NCBI GenBank assembly: GCA_022559845.1
Contig: CM040124.1
Location: forward strand, 65,929,491-65,993,490
DNA: 64,000 bases
Direction: 5' to 3'
From: Amorphophallus konjac
Taxonomy: Eukaryota; Streptophyta; Magnoliopsida; Alismatales; Araceae
Below are positions 1 to 11,809 of the stretch, piece after piece. The position numbers and the translations under genes were made by a program. The notes below the pieces were generated by a model that saw only the letters and a program-made list of their open reading frames with translations, was not told where the DNA came from and searched no databases. Numbering within the stretch: the stretch's first letter is position 1; each line of letters starts with the position of its first letter.

Positions 1-584
1 TTGCTTCTAGGGAGGTGTAGAGGCAGGGTGATGTGGCAAGAGGAGATTGGATGAGGTGGAGCTTAGGTGGAGAGAGGAGAGAGAGAGGGCGGTGCGCCCT
101 AGAGAGAGAAGGGGGTTGCCCCTTTATAGAGAGAGAGAGAGAGAGAGGGGAATCCACCCCTTAGAGAGAGAGAGGGAGAGAGAGAATCTCACACAATTTT
201 GGTGGATTTCAAACTTTCATTCAATAATTCATTAGTTCCAAATGGTGGGAGTGGGGTCCTATTTATAAGATTCCCAGAATTTAACATAAGTCCCTGACTT
301 TTGGACTACTAACAAGAAACCAAGGGGGTGGGGGCGCCCCGGGGCCTAGCCCATCTAATTGGGCCCAATAACCAAACTAGACAATCTATTGACACTTGAC
401 TTAGGGTTATAACTCTTATACCTAGGTACTGGACTCAAATAAAAGGAAAATTACATGGTTTATGACTCAAATAAAATATAAAAATTACATGCCAGGACTA
501 AGAAAAATGTGGCGAACAAGATGAAGCACAGCTGGCGAGCAATGGGACTCGAAAAATGTGGAGTGGTCGGAGATGTCCCCATCA
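1..584 (-). repeat. 3' LTR of element A (partial)
   Basis: Near-identical to about 22240-22827. It includes a GA-rich microsatellite (about 60-190), which is CT-rich on the element's own strand. A minus-strand TATA-like box lies at about 258-269 (CTTATAAATAGG). The small ORFs here are microsatellite translations and not genes. Confidence 0.8.
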
Positions 585-1227
585 TACCCCCGGGGTGTGA
601 AGAACTCGACTCCGTCGAGTATGGGTCCGCCGGGGAAGAGGCCCTCCATTGTAGCTCCGGGCAGGCCATGACCCCCAAACTCAACCTCGCGTTCTCAGCC
701 AGGGGACGGCTCTTCATCCTCTCAAGGTGGCCCAGGCACACCCTCTTGCTGGCGATGGTACCCTACTTGTCTAGTATTGCCTCCGTGTGCACACGTCGGA
801 CTCTCAGGCTGATATATGGAGGCTCTCCGAGGGTATAACTCACAAAGGTGGGGGTAGGCTCAAGATGCTCACTGGGTTCCACCGCGGTGCCCATATAGGG
901 TGCCAGATCCGCCTTGCCGCAAGTGGGGTGAATCCTAAAACCCATTAGTAAGTCCAACCCGTAAGCCGGGTTGCCAAAGTCACTCAGAACCTGGCAGGGT
1001 CCAAGTCCTCGTGCCCTCAAGTTGGAGGTGACTCTAGGGTAGAGCCACTCCAATGCCACCATCGATAGGTTGCCTATTTGGAATTCCAAGTGGCGCTCGC
1101 GAGTCTTTGCCCGCTCTTTGTCAACCTCACACCTCGTTGCTAGATGCTTTCTTGAATGAGTATGCCATGAGCTATGGTGCGGTGTGGGTGGGAAGTGTGT
1201 GGTATGCAAAGGGGGACCGGGACAACC
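585..1227 (-). other. Element A 3' non-coding region and weak polypurine tract
   Basis: Immediately inside the 3' LTR the minus strand reads ACCCCGGGGGTA, a weak polypurine-like tract. The matching position in element C (about 18800-18813) has a similar CCCGGGGAGAG, and both follow a GAGTTCTTC segment, so the two elements share 3' architecture. No supported gene is present. Confidence 0.5.
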
Positions 1228-1437
1228 TTATGTAGACCTATCATGCAATGATGCCGTATAGACTTTGGTCGGCCTAGGTGGGCCAGGGCACCCGTAGGTG
1301 TACCTATCATGCAAAGTGGTGATAAATATCGGGGGACCCGGATATCCGTAGATGCTTTTGACATATGTATGACCAATGTTAAATGAGGGAGGGCCGATAC
1401 AGCCGAATATGAACCAATCATGCATCCTACTTGACAT
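1228..1437 (-). pseudogene. Element A polyprotein C-terminal repeat region (HDW...GCxGPP repeats)
   Basis: A minus-strand open stretch of 69 codons, in the same frame as the 450-codon ORF upstream of it (1600-2952). It contains degenerate repeats of about 20-25 residues: MHDWFIFGCIGPP, then KSIYGYPGPP, then LHDRYTYGCPGPP. Element C carries the same motif at the same place near its end (MHEWYILGC and AWHIFGCPGPP). Two diverged elements keeping this protein motif argues that the region was once translated. Stops now separate it from the main ORF. The function is unknown to me. Confidence 0.5.
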
Positions 1438-1498
1438 GTGGGTGATATGAACGAGTGGACCCGACTTGACATGTGGGTGATATGAATGAGTGGACCCG
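1429..1498. repeat. 35-bp direct repeat, two copies
   Basis: Two adjacent 35-bp units (1429-1463 and 1464-1498) differ by one base and begin ACTTGACATGTGGG. This is a small local tandem duplication in the 3' part of element A. Confidence 0.85.
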
Positions 1499-1599
1499 AC
1501 TTAAGAATCATGCCAAGTGGTGTTGTACGCCAAGACTTATGCACTTTTGTACCAAAGATGTCTCCTATGTGTGGGCTTTTGGACTTCCATTGGAATGGG

Positions 1600-2952
1600 T
1601 CAAAGGGGTCTAGGAAGGTGGATATCCATGAAGTGGGACACTTCCTCGATCCCTAAGTGTATATTGCCCAAAGTCATGGCACCCATGGTGTAATCTGATT
1701 CTTGGGAGAGATGGGCTCTGTCCAACATAGTGGGTGAGGGTGGGAAAAGGTGGGTGGTGAGTGAGATGGGTGGGTCACAAGGGTATCTAGGCTTCCATAG
1801 GTTGGGATCAAAGGGATCATCAAAAGTGCACCTAAGGAAAAGGAGCACTAAATCCATCCTATCAACCTCAAGGTCCTTACAATATGGTGGTGGGTCTTCC
1901 TCCTCTAATGACATAATTGGGGTGAAGTTATTGGTAGGTGGGTCGGCCATGAGGGGATGGCTTGGCTTTCTACCCGATATTAGGAACTCCAATTCGAGGA
2001 TACGGTCGGGTTCGTCGGGTGTGGGGAGGAATAGAAGAAGGTCGCTAGTGTAGCAACCTATGGTGCACATTGAGGAGATAGACCCGACACAAAGGTGTAG
2101 GAGGTCAAGGCTCCTAGGTTGGTTGGCCACTGTGGTCAACATGCCGGTCAACTTCATTTGACAAGCTAGGCCCTTAAGGAGGTCCCCTAAAGTTTCCACT
2201 TGGTAGGATGATTGGATGGTGGTGCGATAGGAGGAGAAGGGTACTATGGGGAGATTTTGCTCCATGGGAGGGCAAGCATGGGCCGTGATCTCTCTCATCG
2301 GGCTCTCCCTTAACCAAACGACCAGGGGTTCTCCTAAGATAAACTCGGCCCCAACTAGGGAGGGTTGTGTAGGGTGAAGACCATTGTACGAGGCTTCTCT
2401 TTCATCTTGGACATGGGTTGTCTCCATGGTGGGGATAAGGTCTAGAGGGGCGCTTGTCCCCACGTGGCCGAGTGTGTGGGCTACTTCTGCTACTGGGATA
2501 GGGTGATCTATGGTGGGTGGTTTGGTGATAGCCGGAGCATGGCGCACCCGGGGAGGTGAGCAAGGTCGGACGTGGGTTGGATTTGGGAGAGGAAGTAGTG
2601 GAGGCCTAAGTTGGGGTAGGATTGGGGTTGGTAGTGGAAGATGGGTGGGTTGAGGAGGATTGGGTTGGTTGGTCTTGGGAGGTGTGTCCCTTATGGGGGA
2701 AGATGGCGGGGTGGAGGCGGGGACCAAAGGGCCTTGATTAGTGTGGTTTGGAGAAGTGGGTTTATATTGTGATGTGGTGGCCATCATGGACCTAGGTGGA
2801 TGGGTGGACTCGGGATCCACTCGGTTTGAATGGTGAGGGTTGGGTGAGTGACTTTGGGTTGGGGTTTGGTGGCCCTCATGGGGGGAACCGGGTCGGTTAG
2901 GGGTCTTTTGCCTTTGGGACCAGCCGGTTGTGGAGGGATGGAATTGGGTCAC
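1600..2952 (-). CDS. Element A Gag-like polyprotein, second part (450 codons)
   Basis: A proline/threonine/histidine-rich first third is followed by a compact domain at about residues 195-310. Its landmarks are GEPLVVWLRE, SSYRTTIQSS, VETLGDLL, MKLTGML, GSISSMCTIGC and LLLFLPTP. Element C has the corresponding EPLLSWLKD, NSYHTTFRSS, VDTLGDLI, WKLTHLL, GSITSVCTVGC and ILLFLPMP, about 40% identical by eye over roughly 115 residues. I recognise no named family. In C the Gag domain and this part lie in one frame. In A they are in different frames, so A has a frameshift near 2950. It is probably a structural or accessory region of the non-autonomous polyprotein, not a host gene, because it sits between LTRs and downstream of gag. 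Confidence 0.6.
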   Translation of the reverse strand: MTQFHPSTTGWSQRQKTPNRPGSPHEGHQTPTQSHSPNPHHSNRVDPESTHPPRSMMATTSQYKPTSPNHTNQGPLVPASTPPSSPIRDTPPKTNQPNPPQPTHLPLPTPILPQLRPPLLPLPNPTHVRPCSPPRVRHAPAITKPPTIDHPIPVAEVAHTLGHVGTSAPLDLIPTMETTHVQDEREASYNGLHPTQPSLVGAEFILGEPLVVWLRESPMREITAHACPPMEQNLPIVPFSSYRTTIQSSYQVETLGDLLKGLACQMKLTGMLTTVANQPRSLDLLHLCVGSISSMCTIGCYTSDLLLFLPTPDEPDRILELEFLISGRKPSHPLMADPPTNNFTPIMSLEEEDPPPYCKDLEVDRMDLVLLFLRCTFDDPFDPNLWKPRYPCDPPISLTTHLFPPSPTMLDRAHLSQESDYTMGAMTLGNIHLGIEEVSHFMDIHLPRPL

Positions 2953-3221
2953 CCTTGGATTTGGGGAGAGTTGGTGGTGGTGATCGGGGTTGGAATTATT
3001 TGGGGTGGTGGAGTTTGGGCCCTAAGAGAGGTCTTGGGTTGACTGGGAGAGAAAGGAGGAGTGGGAGTGCTCCTCGGGTTATGGTTCTCAAGGTAGAAGT
3101 GGGAAGGTCGGGGAGCGTAGATCTTCCTAAGCTCAATCTTCATCTCTTCCCATGAGCCTATAGGTTCTTGCCTCCAAACCCTTCTTAATCCCACTATGCG
3201 TTCCCACTCCTTCTTGGCTTG
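2949..3221 (-). pseudogene. Element A Gag, C-terminal half of the domain (split by element B)
   Basis: The minus-strand reading frame contains SWEEMKIELRKIYAPRP, typical of the end of the Ty3/gypsy retrotransposon Gag domain (tryptophan, then MK, then a YxPxP-like end). It is followed by a proline/threonine-rich linker and a stop at 2949-2951. The N-terminal half is at 13803-14021, on the far side of element B. Taking out B with one copy of its TCCCC duplication joins the two halves in frame, with no stop at the junction. Confidence 0.7.
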
Positions 3222-3782
3222 TCCCCTGTTGTGCCCCGGACTATTTTGACGGAGATCATGTATGAAATGTCATGAGTTCTCATTGTGGTTGATTCATATT
3301 GAAATACATATTCGATGAATGATGAGGTTGTTGAATTTCAGAATTGAATGATTGATTTATCTATACCTACCAAAATGCTCAAATTTGATAAAAGTTGATC
3401 ATATTGAATGTTGAGTGAGCTACTATTGATTGAACTCAAATGCTGGACATAAGTCAATTGATTTTTTCAAAAATCAACTGAATACTTTGAATGTGGAATT
3501 CAGTATGTGGTAAATGTGGAAGAATCTCATTTGTTAAACTGAGTTGTTGAGTTGAATGCCAAATTAAATGCAGGTTACTTGTGGAATTTTTCACTCAATC
3601 TCTCAAGGCCAAGGTATGAATACTTGACTATTTGGATCTTGTGTGAATGGACTGATCCGGGTATAATTCATGCTTATCAACGTATATATGAGTTGTATGA
3701 ACTCTATTATTCAATCTTGATAAATGTTTATGAAATGTGGTGCTTTCAATTGATATTACTGATGTTTTTCTGCTGTCAGCAA

Positions 3783-4101
3783 AAGTGTCGACCTCAGGGG
3801 TCGACACTTATTTTCAGAGCTTCTGCCTTGCGTTGAAAGAGTGGACGCTGGCAGAAAGTGTCGACCTACGGGGTCGACACTTTCACTAGGGCTCTGCTAT
3901 TTTGCTCAGGCAGAACTCACGGGAAAAAGTGTCGACCTCATAGGTCGACACTTTCAGGTAAGTATGTTCATTTCTGTGAAAACAGAATGTTCGTGAAAAA
4001 GTGTCGACCTCGTAAGTCGACACTTTTCATCACGAATGTTATGTTCTTTTGACAGGCCAGAACACTTCGTAAGAAGTGTCGACCCCATGGGTCGACACTC
4101 G
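3783..4101. repeat. Array of five GTCGAC palindromic modules in the 5' LTR of B
   Basis: Five modules of the form AAGTGTCGACC-N4-GGTCGACACTT lie at about 3783-3809, 3855-3883, 3925-3955, 3996-4027 and 4073-4101. Each can fold into a stem of about 11 bp. They lie upstream of the TATA box, the position where Sireviruses are known to carry palindromic arrays that influence promoter behaviour and host silencing. The short peptide repeats seen when these are translated are artefacts. Confidence 0.95.
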
Positions 4102-4263
4102 TGTCGCGGTTTTTCTTTTATATATGTTCTGGCAGAACCTTCAGGAGTTTTTTGAACGTTCTTACGGGTTTTCTGGATCTATTTCAAAACCTTTTAGGGA
4201 GGATCCAAATGTCTTGGCTTTTGACCCTAATAGCCTTAGGGCGACCCTTGCACTTTGTATGTG

Positions 4264-4271
4264 TTATAAAG
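4264..4271 (+). promoter_or_regulatory. Probable TATA box of element B 5' LTR
   Basis: TTATAAAG lies about 160 bp downstream of the palindrome array and is conserved in the 3' LTR near 12870. Confidence 0.5.
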
Positions 4272-5192
4272 GGGGTTTAGAGTGGGCTTTTATGTCTTTT
4301 GGGGGATCAAATCCCCTTGTATATAGCCGCCCCCTTCCTTCCGATGAGAAATCCTTAGAGCTTCTAATGTGAGTTTCCTTTATTTTTGAAGGAGAAGAGG
4401 GGTTTCCATCTGTTGGAGGTGAAGGAGGGCTGTGCTAGGTCGAGTTCCATCGAGCCCAAGCCTAGAGTGGAGGTCGCGATCTGCATCCTCTACATCCGGA
4501 GCTTCGGGCAACTACATCTTCGTCACCGGCTTCATCCAACCTCGGTTCCTTTGTTCTGAGTGCTACCCTCTTTATATTCCTAGCATATTAAGGATTTGTG
4601 GGGAAGATTCATAGTGTTTATCATCTTTCTTAGTCATCTTGTGTTTAGATTGCTACTCTCTGAACTGGGCTTGTATCTTTCTATTCTATTCTTCATATCT
4701 TGATATTTTCGGAGCTTGCTCCGAGTGTGTCTGGGTTGTCTCATCGTCGTGCGAGAACCCGCGTGTGTGGGCCGTCGAGCCCGTGTGTGTGTGGTTGCTG
4801 TCGTCGAGCAGCGTTTATAGTGAAATCCTCTCGAGGTGAGAGGGGTGGACGTAGGACGGCACTTGGTGCGTCCGAACCACCTAAAAATACTGTGCCGTGG
4901 TTTGCTTGTCTTGTGGTTGTTGATATCTATTTTTCCGTTCGCTATACGAGTGTGAGTCGGTGAGGCGTGAGTGTTCTCAACTATCCGTCCAAATATTGTT
5001 GTTCGAGTGAGTATATCTGTGCGCTGGCGAGTTGTGAGAGCTTGCTTGATTTAATTTCAGTTGTTTTAATCAAGCCTCTGTCTTAGATTTTATCCTCATA
5101 TCTGTGGCTTGTGTGGGTTGTTTTTATATTTACAAAACAGGGTGGGCAATCAATTCACCCCCCTCTCAATTGCCTCCTAACGGGGCCAACAA

Positions 5193-5206
5193 TTGGTATT
5201 AGAGCC
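5193..5206 (+). promoter_or_regulatory. Primer binding site of element B
   Basis: TTGGTATTAGAGCC begins 1 base after the LTR. It is the usual initiator tRNA-Met complement TGGTATCAGAGC with a single C-to-T change. Confidence 0.85.
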
Positions 5207-5256
5207 TCGGCTCTGCTTTCTAGAAAACCTAGCGGTTTTAGAGTGATCTGTTAGGA

Positions 5257-7110
5257 ATGGCCAACAACCTCAATAAGGGTATGATGCCCGAAGGGCATTC
5301 TATTCAATGGCCACCCTTCTTCGATGTGAGTAATTACCCATACTGGAAGAATAGGTTGACCGTATTTCTTAGAGCGCAAAGTCATGAAATATGGACTGTT
5401 ATAAGGAATGGTCCGTATGCTGTGCACCCCGATGAGGATATGTGGGATGATGATGCTATAAAGAAAGCCACTGTGAATTTTAATGCTTTGAATATAATTC
5501 AGTGTGCTATTTACCCTAACGAGTATGCTCGTGTCTCCATGTGCATTAGCGCCAAGGAAATGTGGGACAAGCTCAAGCTCATCTATGAAGGTACCACAGA
5601 AGTCAAGGAGATAAAGGTGAATATGCTGACCCGTGACTACGAGCTATTTAGAATGAAAATGAAGAAGATATCTCCCAGATGTTCGCGCGACTCATGGAGA
5701 TCACCAACGGACTAAAGTCACTCGGAAGAGAGTTCACCAACAAGGAATTGGTACGGAAGGTGTTGAGGTCACTGTCACCGAGTTGGGACACCAAGGTGAC
5801 CGTGATAGAAGATTCCAAGGATTTGACAACGCTCACTGTGGATGCACTCATAGGGTCATTAATGACCTATGAGATCAATGTGATCAAAAGGACGGAAGAG
5901 GATCCGAAGAAGAAAAGGCCAATCACCTTGAAAGTACTCCCGGAGAGTGTCTCGAGCCAAGAGGAATCGTTGGGAACCACCGACGATGAAAGGAAGGTGA
6001 GACAATTCCTGCGCCAAAGAAGAAGGTTTGGCGGGAAGTTCAGGAAAGGGAAGAGGCAGCCAAGACAAAGAAATGAACCATCTAAGGCCGTCGAAATCAT
6101 TTGTTATGAATGCAAGAAAGCGGGGCACATGCGAGGAGAATGCCCCGAGCTCCAAAAGAAGAAAGGAAAGGCCGTCAAGGGCAAGAAGCCAAAAGCCTTG
6201 AAGGCAACATGGAGCGATGAAGATGAAGATGAGCCCACGACCGATGATGAGGAGTAGGACATTGAAGAACTCGTGAAGACGATGTGTCTGATGGCCAATA
6301 GCAACAGTGAACAAGTAACTTCTGACACTGAGGCCATTTCAAATGAACAGTGGGAACTTGCTTATGAAGAGTTAGATGAGAAATATAGAAGAATGAAAAA
6401 TGAAAATAGGACTTTAAAGAAAAAGATCCATGAAATTGTTCACTCATCTAATTCTTGTGGAAAGTGCAATTTGCTTGAAATGCAAATTAAAAATATGAAA
6501 AATGTTAATGATGCTTTGGAAACCAAGTTATCTTTGTTTGAAGAGGAGATAGCATGCTTAGATATAGAGAAGAAAAATGTATTTAAGCTGAAAGATGAAA
6601 TCCAAGAAAAGCATGACCTCTTGAACAAAGAGTTTGAAAAATTGCATGTTCAACTGAGTGAATGTGAAAGAGAGAAAGAAAACTTGAAAGAGAAGAATGA
6701 GAATTTTGTCATTGAAATTGAAAAATTGAAAAATGGGAATGGAAAGGTAGTGAGAGAGAAAGGAAAACAAGTTGAAAACAATCAAAGTGTAATGCATAGT
6801 AACAAAAATCATGCTCATTATACTGTGAAGAATTCATTTTATCAAGGAGAATGTTCACACACACACTTTGGAAAATAAACTGTTAATTCCAAATTCCCCT
6901 CAACCTTTAGAAATGTAAATAAAAGGAAAGATTTTGGTAGGAGAAGACCCACGTGTTTTTATTGTAGGAAAATAGGGCATGACATGTATATATGCCAACT
7001 CATGCAATATGATGATGAATTATTTTTTAGTAGATACTATGATTCACTTGGGAACGCTAACGTGAAGGGACCCAAGCTTGCTTGGGTACCCAAATCAAAA
7101 TGTGCATGGT
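5257..7110 (+). pseudogene. Gag of element B (frameshifted, with stops)
   Basis: It starts at ATG 5257, 65 bp after the LTR. The first 150 or so codons form a copia (UBN2-type) Gag domain. The frame then shifts near 5680 from frame 1 to frame 3. A CCHC zinc knuckle (CYECKKAGHMRGEC) begins near 6103, followed by acidic and charged coiled coil (6273-6878). A second knuckle (CFYCRKIGHDMYIC) begins near 6957. In-frame stops lie at 6255-6257 (TAG) and 6876-6878 (TAA), and a further frame change near 7110 leads into pol. Gag coats the RNA and builds the virus-like particle; this copy cannot make a full-length one. Confidence 0.85.
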
Positions 7111-7116
7111 TGGTAA

Positions 7117-10100
7117 TTGGTGCAGGTCTGCATGAAGGCAGGAGACAAGAAATGGTACCTGGACAGCGGATGCTCCAAGCACATGACTGGAAATAAACAC
7201 CTCTTTGCAGACTTTGCTGAGAAGAATGGCGAAACGGTAATTTTTGGAGGACAGGAAAAGGGTAAGATTATCGGAATTGGGAGAATTGGTAAGGACCCTA
7301 ACCACTGCATTGAAGATGTTTCATTAGTTAGAGGTCTTCATCATAATTTGCTTAGTGTAAGTCAACTTTGTGACAAGGGTCACAAAGTGATTTTTGAATC
7401 TTCACACTGCACGATCATTGATGCTAACACACAAAAAATTATGTTCATAGGTGTGAGATGTAACAACACTTATCAAGTTGACTTTGATGAACTTGCACCA
7501 AAGAAACTGTGTTTAGTTGCTTACAAAAGTGAAGATGTTTGGTTGTGGCATCGCCGTCTTGGGCATGCCAGTTTTAATGTTATTAGAAAGTTGAACCGTT
7601 ATGATTTAGTCAGAGGTCTTCCTAAACTGAATTTTGAAACTTCAAAAATTTGTGAAGCATGTAATAAAGGAAAACAAACCACCGCATCCTTTAAATGCAA
7701 AAACATTGTGTCTACAGAAAAACCCCTTCAATTGTTGCATTTGGACTTATTTGGTCCCACCAGGACTCGCAGTCTTGGGGGGAAGCTTTATGGGTTTGTG
7801 ATTGTCGATGATTTCTCGCGATATGCATGGGTTTTATATCTTGCTAACGAAAGTGATGCTTGCAATGAATTTATTGATTTTTGCACAAAAGTTCAGAATG
7901 AAAAAGGATATACAATTCAGAAAATTCAAAGTGACCACGGAAAGGAATTTAAAAATTATGAGTTTGATGCTTTTTACAGGAAGCATGGGTATGAGCATCA
8001 ATTCTCCTCACCAAGAACCCCTCAACAAAATGGCGTGGTCGAAAGGAAAAATTGGACGCTCGTGGAGATGGCGCGTACCATGCTTACCGAGAATGGTCTT
8101 CCACGGTACTTATGGGCAGAGGCGGTGAACACCGCTTGCTACATCACAAATAGAGAAATGGTAAGACCAATCCTTAAGAAAACTCCATACGAGATTTACA
8201 AAGGTAAGAAACCCAACATATCTCATTTCAAACCATTTGGTTCAATTTGTTACATTTTGAACAATGGAAAAGATAATCTAGAAAATTTTGAAGCAAAAAG
8301 TGATAAAGGGATCTTCCTCGGGTATGCTCTAACATCTAGAGCTTACAGTGTGTATAACACTAGAACACTTGTTGTCGAGGAAAGTCCACATGTAGTTGTT
8401 GATGAATTCACAATGAGGAAATCGAATGATGATCATTTTCTTATTACTGGTGAGGGCGAAGTTGAAAAGGGAGAGTCAAGCAAACAAGGTGAGGCAGCAA
8501 ATCAAGAAGAAGAAAAAGAACAAGAAGAAGCAGATCAAGAGCAACATCCGAACCTTCAACACCAATGGACCACGCACAGGGACCATCCATTAGAGAACGT
8601 GATCGGCGGTGTGGATGAAGGAATTCAAACTCGGGCTTCAATGAGGGAAGTAGAAATTCATGATAATCTAGCTTTACTTTCCAGCATTGAGCCTAAATCA
8701 TTAGATGATGCTTTAAATGATAATTCTTGGGTTCCCGCCATGCAAGAAGAGCTACACCAATTCCAAAGGAATAGGGTGTGGTTCCTTGTGCCCCGGTCTG
8801 ATGACCATCCTGTCATTGGAACTAAGTGGGTTTTCCGAAACAAACTCAGTGAAGATGGGGCAGTTGTGAGGAATAAGGTAAGATTAGTAGCCAAGGGCTA
8901 CTCTCAAGAATTTGGCATCGATTTTGATGAATCATTTGCACCTGTGGCCAGATTGGAAGTAGTTAGAATTTTACTTGTTTATGCTTGTCACAGGAACATT
9001 AAACTGTTTCAAATGGACGTGAAGAGTGTCTTCCTCAATGAAGTAATCAAGGAAGAAGTGTATGTGGAGCAACCACCGGGCTTTGAAGATGAAAGATTTA
9101 CTGACCACGTATTCAAATTGGACAAGGCACTATACAGTTTGAAACAGGCTCCCCATGCATGGTATGATAGATTAAGTTCATTTATTATTGAAAACGGCTT
9201 CAAACGAGGTAACATAGACCAAACTTTGTTTACAAAAACTTGTGATGATCATTCATTAATTGTTCGAGTTTATGTAGACGATATTATTTTTGGAGCCTCC
9301 AACACAAAAATGAATGATGAATTTGCCCAACTTATGCAGGGGGAGTTCGGGATGAGCTTGATGGGAGAGCTCAACTTCTTCTTGGGATTACAGATAAAGC
9401 AAATGGATGATGGCATTTTCTTCAACCCGAAGAAGTATACACAAGAAATCGTGAAGAAATTTCAACTTGAGACTGCCAAGCCCTTTGCAACACCAATGTC
9501 CACCTCACAGAAAATGGAGGAAGAAAAAGTTAACAAAATTGATCAAAAACTTTTTTGGGGTATGATAGGATCCTTGCTTTATTTGACTGCTAGCAGGCCA
9601 GATATACACTTTAGTGTTTGTCTCTGTGCAAGATACCAATCTTGTCCCAGGGATTCCCATTTAGCGGCCGTGAAAAGGATCTTCAGGTATTTAAATGGAA
9701 CCCTAGACCTTGGTTTGTGGTATCCTAGAAATAACTCATTTGATTTACATGCTTTCACTTACTCTGATTATGCTTGTTGTAAAATGGATCGAAAAAGCAC
9801 AAGTGGTCACTGTCAGTTTCTTGGGGGTTGCATGGTTTCATGGGCCTCAAAGAAACAGCATTATGTGGCTTTATCAACTGTTGAAGCCGAGTATGTGGCT
9901 GCCGACAGTTGTGTGGCTCAGGTGCTTTGGATCCAACATCAGTTGCTAGATTTTAGTTTCTCTTTAAAGAAAACTCCCATAATGTGTGATAACACTTCTG
10001 TAATAAACTTGTCCAAAAATCCTATCCAACATTCCCGCACTAAGCACATAGAAGTTAGACACCACTTTATAAGAGATCATATCAATAAAGGTGATTTTGA

Positions 10101-10215
10101 ACTTGTTTTTGTTGATACAAAACACCAACTTGCTGATATATTTACAAAAACTTTGAATTCTGAACAATTTTACTTTCTAAGAAGAGAATTAGGAGTGTGC
10201 AGATTAGACACTTAG
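7117..10215 (+). CDS. Pol polyprotein of element B (protease, integrase, RT, RNase H)
   Basis: One open frame of 1032 codons; the ATG at 7117 is only the first in frame, since in an intact element pol would continue from Gag. Order: aspartic protease ([13 protein letters not shown], near residue 13); integrase zinc finger (HRRLGH near 145, CEACNKGKQ near 180); DDE core (LDLFGP near 210, SDHGKEF near 273, QNGVVERKN near 305); reverse transcriptase ([10 protein letters not shown] near 592, MDVKSVFLN near 633, YVDDIIFGA near 719); RNase H (SDYACC near 883, EAEYVAADS near 923). This is the Ty1/copia order, and the YVDDIIFGA form fits Sireviruses. All catalytic signatures I checked are present, so pol looks intact although gag is broken. 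Confidence 0.95.
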   Translation: MVQVCMKAGDKKWYLDSGCSKHMTGNKHLFADFAEKNGETVIFGGQEKGKIIGIGRIGKDPNHCIEDVSLVRGLHHNLLSVSQLCDKGHKVIFESSHCTIIDANTQKIMFIGVRCNNTYQVDFDELAPKKLCLVAYKSEDVWLWHRRLGHASFNVIRKLNRYDLVRGLPKLNFETSKICEACNKGKQTTASFKCKNIVSTEKPLQLLHLDLFGPTRTRSLGGKLYGFVIVDDFSRYAWVLYLANESDACNEFIDFCTKVQNEKGYTIQKIQSDHGKEFKNYEFDAFYRKHGYEHQFSSPRTPQQNGVVERKNWTLVEMARTMLTENGLPRYLWAEAVNTACYITNREMVRPILKKTPYEIYKGKKPNISHFKPFGSICYILNNGKDNLENFEAKSDKGIFLGYALTSRAYSVYNTRTLVVEESPHVVVDEFTMRKSNDDHFLITGEGEVEKGESSKQGEAANQEEEKEQEEADQEQHPNLQHQWTTHRDHPLENVIGGVDEGIQTRASMREVEIHDNLALLSSIEPKSLDDALNDNSWVPAMQEELHQFQRNRVWFLVPRSDDHPVIGTKWVFRNKLSEDGAVVRNKVRLVAKGYSQEFGIDFDESFAPVARLEVVRILLVYACHRNIKLFQMDVKSVFLNEVIKEEVYVEQPPGFEDERFTDHVFKLDKALYSLKQAPHAWYDRLSSFIIENGFKRGNIDQTLFTKTCDDHSLIVRVYVDDIIFGASNTKMNDEFAQLMQGEFGMSLMGELNFFLGLQIKQMDDGIFFNPKKYTQEIVKKFQLETAKPFATPMSTSQKMEEEKVNKIDQKLFWGMIGSLLYLTASRPDIHFSVCLCARYQSCPRDSHLAAVKRIFRYLNGTLDLGLWYPRNNSFDLHAFTYSDYACCKMDRKSTSGHCQFLGGCMVSWASKKQHYVALSTVEAEYVAADSCVAQVLWIQHQLLDFSFSLKKTPIMCDNTSVINLSKNPIQHSRTKHIEVRHHFIRDHINKGDFELVFVDTKHQLADIFTKTLNSEQFYFLRRELGVCRLDT

Positions 10216-11809
10216 ATATTTTGAGCTGGATTGTACATACACTCTTTTCATCTTTCTCATAAAGAAACTGTTCATATTGCCTTTTGATTTGCACATAAAA
10301 GTTTTCATTGTCTTTACTCTTCAAACTTTGTCTTTTGTCCATATCACAGTGAATAACAACCTTGGTTATAATACATGCTTTCATCCTTTTGCATCCGCAT
10401 GTACATAACTGCATATACTTCATCAGTGTGTGCATGAATGCCATGATTTACCGGCATATCAAATAGTGTTAGTGGAAAGGTGGATCAAGTCCACCTGGAA
10501 GCTTTCATCATGTGTGAGTGTGGTCTTCGGATCTAAGTACTCCGCCACGTACCGGTAATCAAATTGCTTGAAAACATCATTTTGAAATGCTTGAGTGTAT
10601 ATAATTTACACATCCTTCAGTTGATATCTTCTTTGACCTTTCGCCCTTCCTAAATAAAATGCTTTGACTACGACATGTTTTAACTTGGCACATGTTAAGG
10701 GGGAGGTTTTTGCTATAACGGTGCATACACTAAGGGGGAGACATCACCATGAATAAGCTAATTCATCTCTTACATTCTACGCAATCTCTCACACAATTTG
10801 CACATGTGAGTTAATGAATTTAACTAATAAAGATTTCACTTATTCCACTTAACACATTTTAGGACTTTGGAACCCCTACATGGAAATCATGTGACTTGTT
10901 AGGAAAAAGTTGTCAGCCCCGTCAAAAATAGTCAATAAGTGTGATTTGAGATGAAGTAAATCGGGAATCCCCCCTCAGATAAAAGAAGAAACTCGCATTG
11001 AAAAGTGTCATATCCACATTATCATAAGTGACGATGCCGAGTAATCGGGAATTGCCCCTGAAACAAAGGGCATGACTCGTGTCAAAAGGTTAGTCATCTT
11101 GTCTTTCAAAAATCAAAATAATCTTGGGGTTGTGCGAAGCTACCAAAAGTCGAGCACGTTGTATGAAAGTGTAGGGAAGAAAAGTTCCTATTTGTGTTCT
11201 TTAGAAAATTTGATCATCCATCCTATCTAGATTTCATTGCTCATATTTCACATCTTCATCTAAGGAGTGATTGTATGGATGTACACCTTGAATCAGTCAT
11301 ATTTCATGAGTCTTGCAGTACCACTTCTTGTAAGCACTACCCTTTTACTATTGCACATGAAATTCATGTTCTTGGTCTATAGCATATTTCCTAACCCGTT
11401 CATAAAGAACATGTTTGCTATTTTATGGTATGATGAGTGCATATGTGCTTGACTGGTCATGACTTGCGTTTCATATGCATCTCATTGAGTTAATTGTGCA
11501 TATTGAGGCTTAACTTTCATCCTTTACCATTTTAATAATCCCCTATTTGACTCTAACAAAAAGGGGGAGAAATAACTTTGCATTGCTTGAATGAAGATTC
11601 ATGACTTGCTTAGTTTTTGATTGATTATGTTTTTGGCAAAAAGGGTGAGTTGATCTCTACATGTTGATTCAGCAAGTTATGAATTCCTGACTGAAAGTCA
11701 TGCATCTGGCGTGCATGAGAAAATGGTTGTTTTGGTTCAAAAATTGTCATCCTTCATGCAAATATTATAGTTCTATAAACAATTTTATCTTCATCAAAAA
11801 GGGGGAGAT
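10216..11809 (+). other. 3' non-coding region of element B with several polypurine tracts
   Basis: About 1.6 kb of AT-rich sequence without a supported ORF. Polypurine-like GGGGGAG tracts occur near 10697, 10731 and 11557, and the tract used to prime plus-strand synthesis is at 11796-11809, directly before the 3' LTR. Multiple such tracts downstream of pol are a described Sirevirus trait. Confidence 0.85.

Larger units (their letters stand above)
3227..5191 (+). repeat. 5' LTR of element B
   Basis: It starts TGTTGTGCC and ends GGCCAACA, and matches 11810-13802 closely apart from one missing palindromic module (see the array at 3783-4101). A TATA-like sequence (TTATAAAG) lies at about 4264-4271. 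Length 1965 bp. Confidence 0.95.

Noticed and set aside
47..235. Arg/Glu-rich ORFs at 47-235 and 22286-22522
   Set aside because: Translations of the GA microsatellite in the LTR of element A.
1730..2053. Plus-strand Gly/Ser-rich ORF
   Set aside because: Shadow of the minus-strand polyprotein of element A, which has a homologue in C.
3552..4372. Peptides with repeated KKCRPxxSTL
   Set aside because: Translation of the GTCGAC palindromes; the copies in the 3' LTR move between frames.
5193..5206. tRNA-Met gene fragments
   Set aside because: The tRNA-like sequences are primer binding sites next to LTRs; no cloverleaf follows.
10216..11809. Envelope-like gene in Sirevirus B
   Set aside because: Only ORFs under about 70 codons, with no membrane or signal segment.
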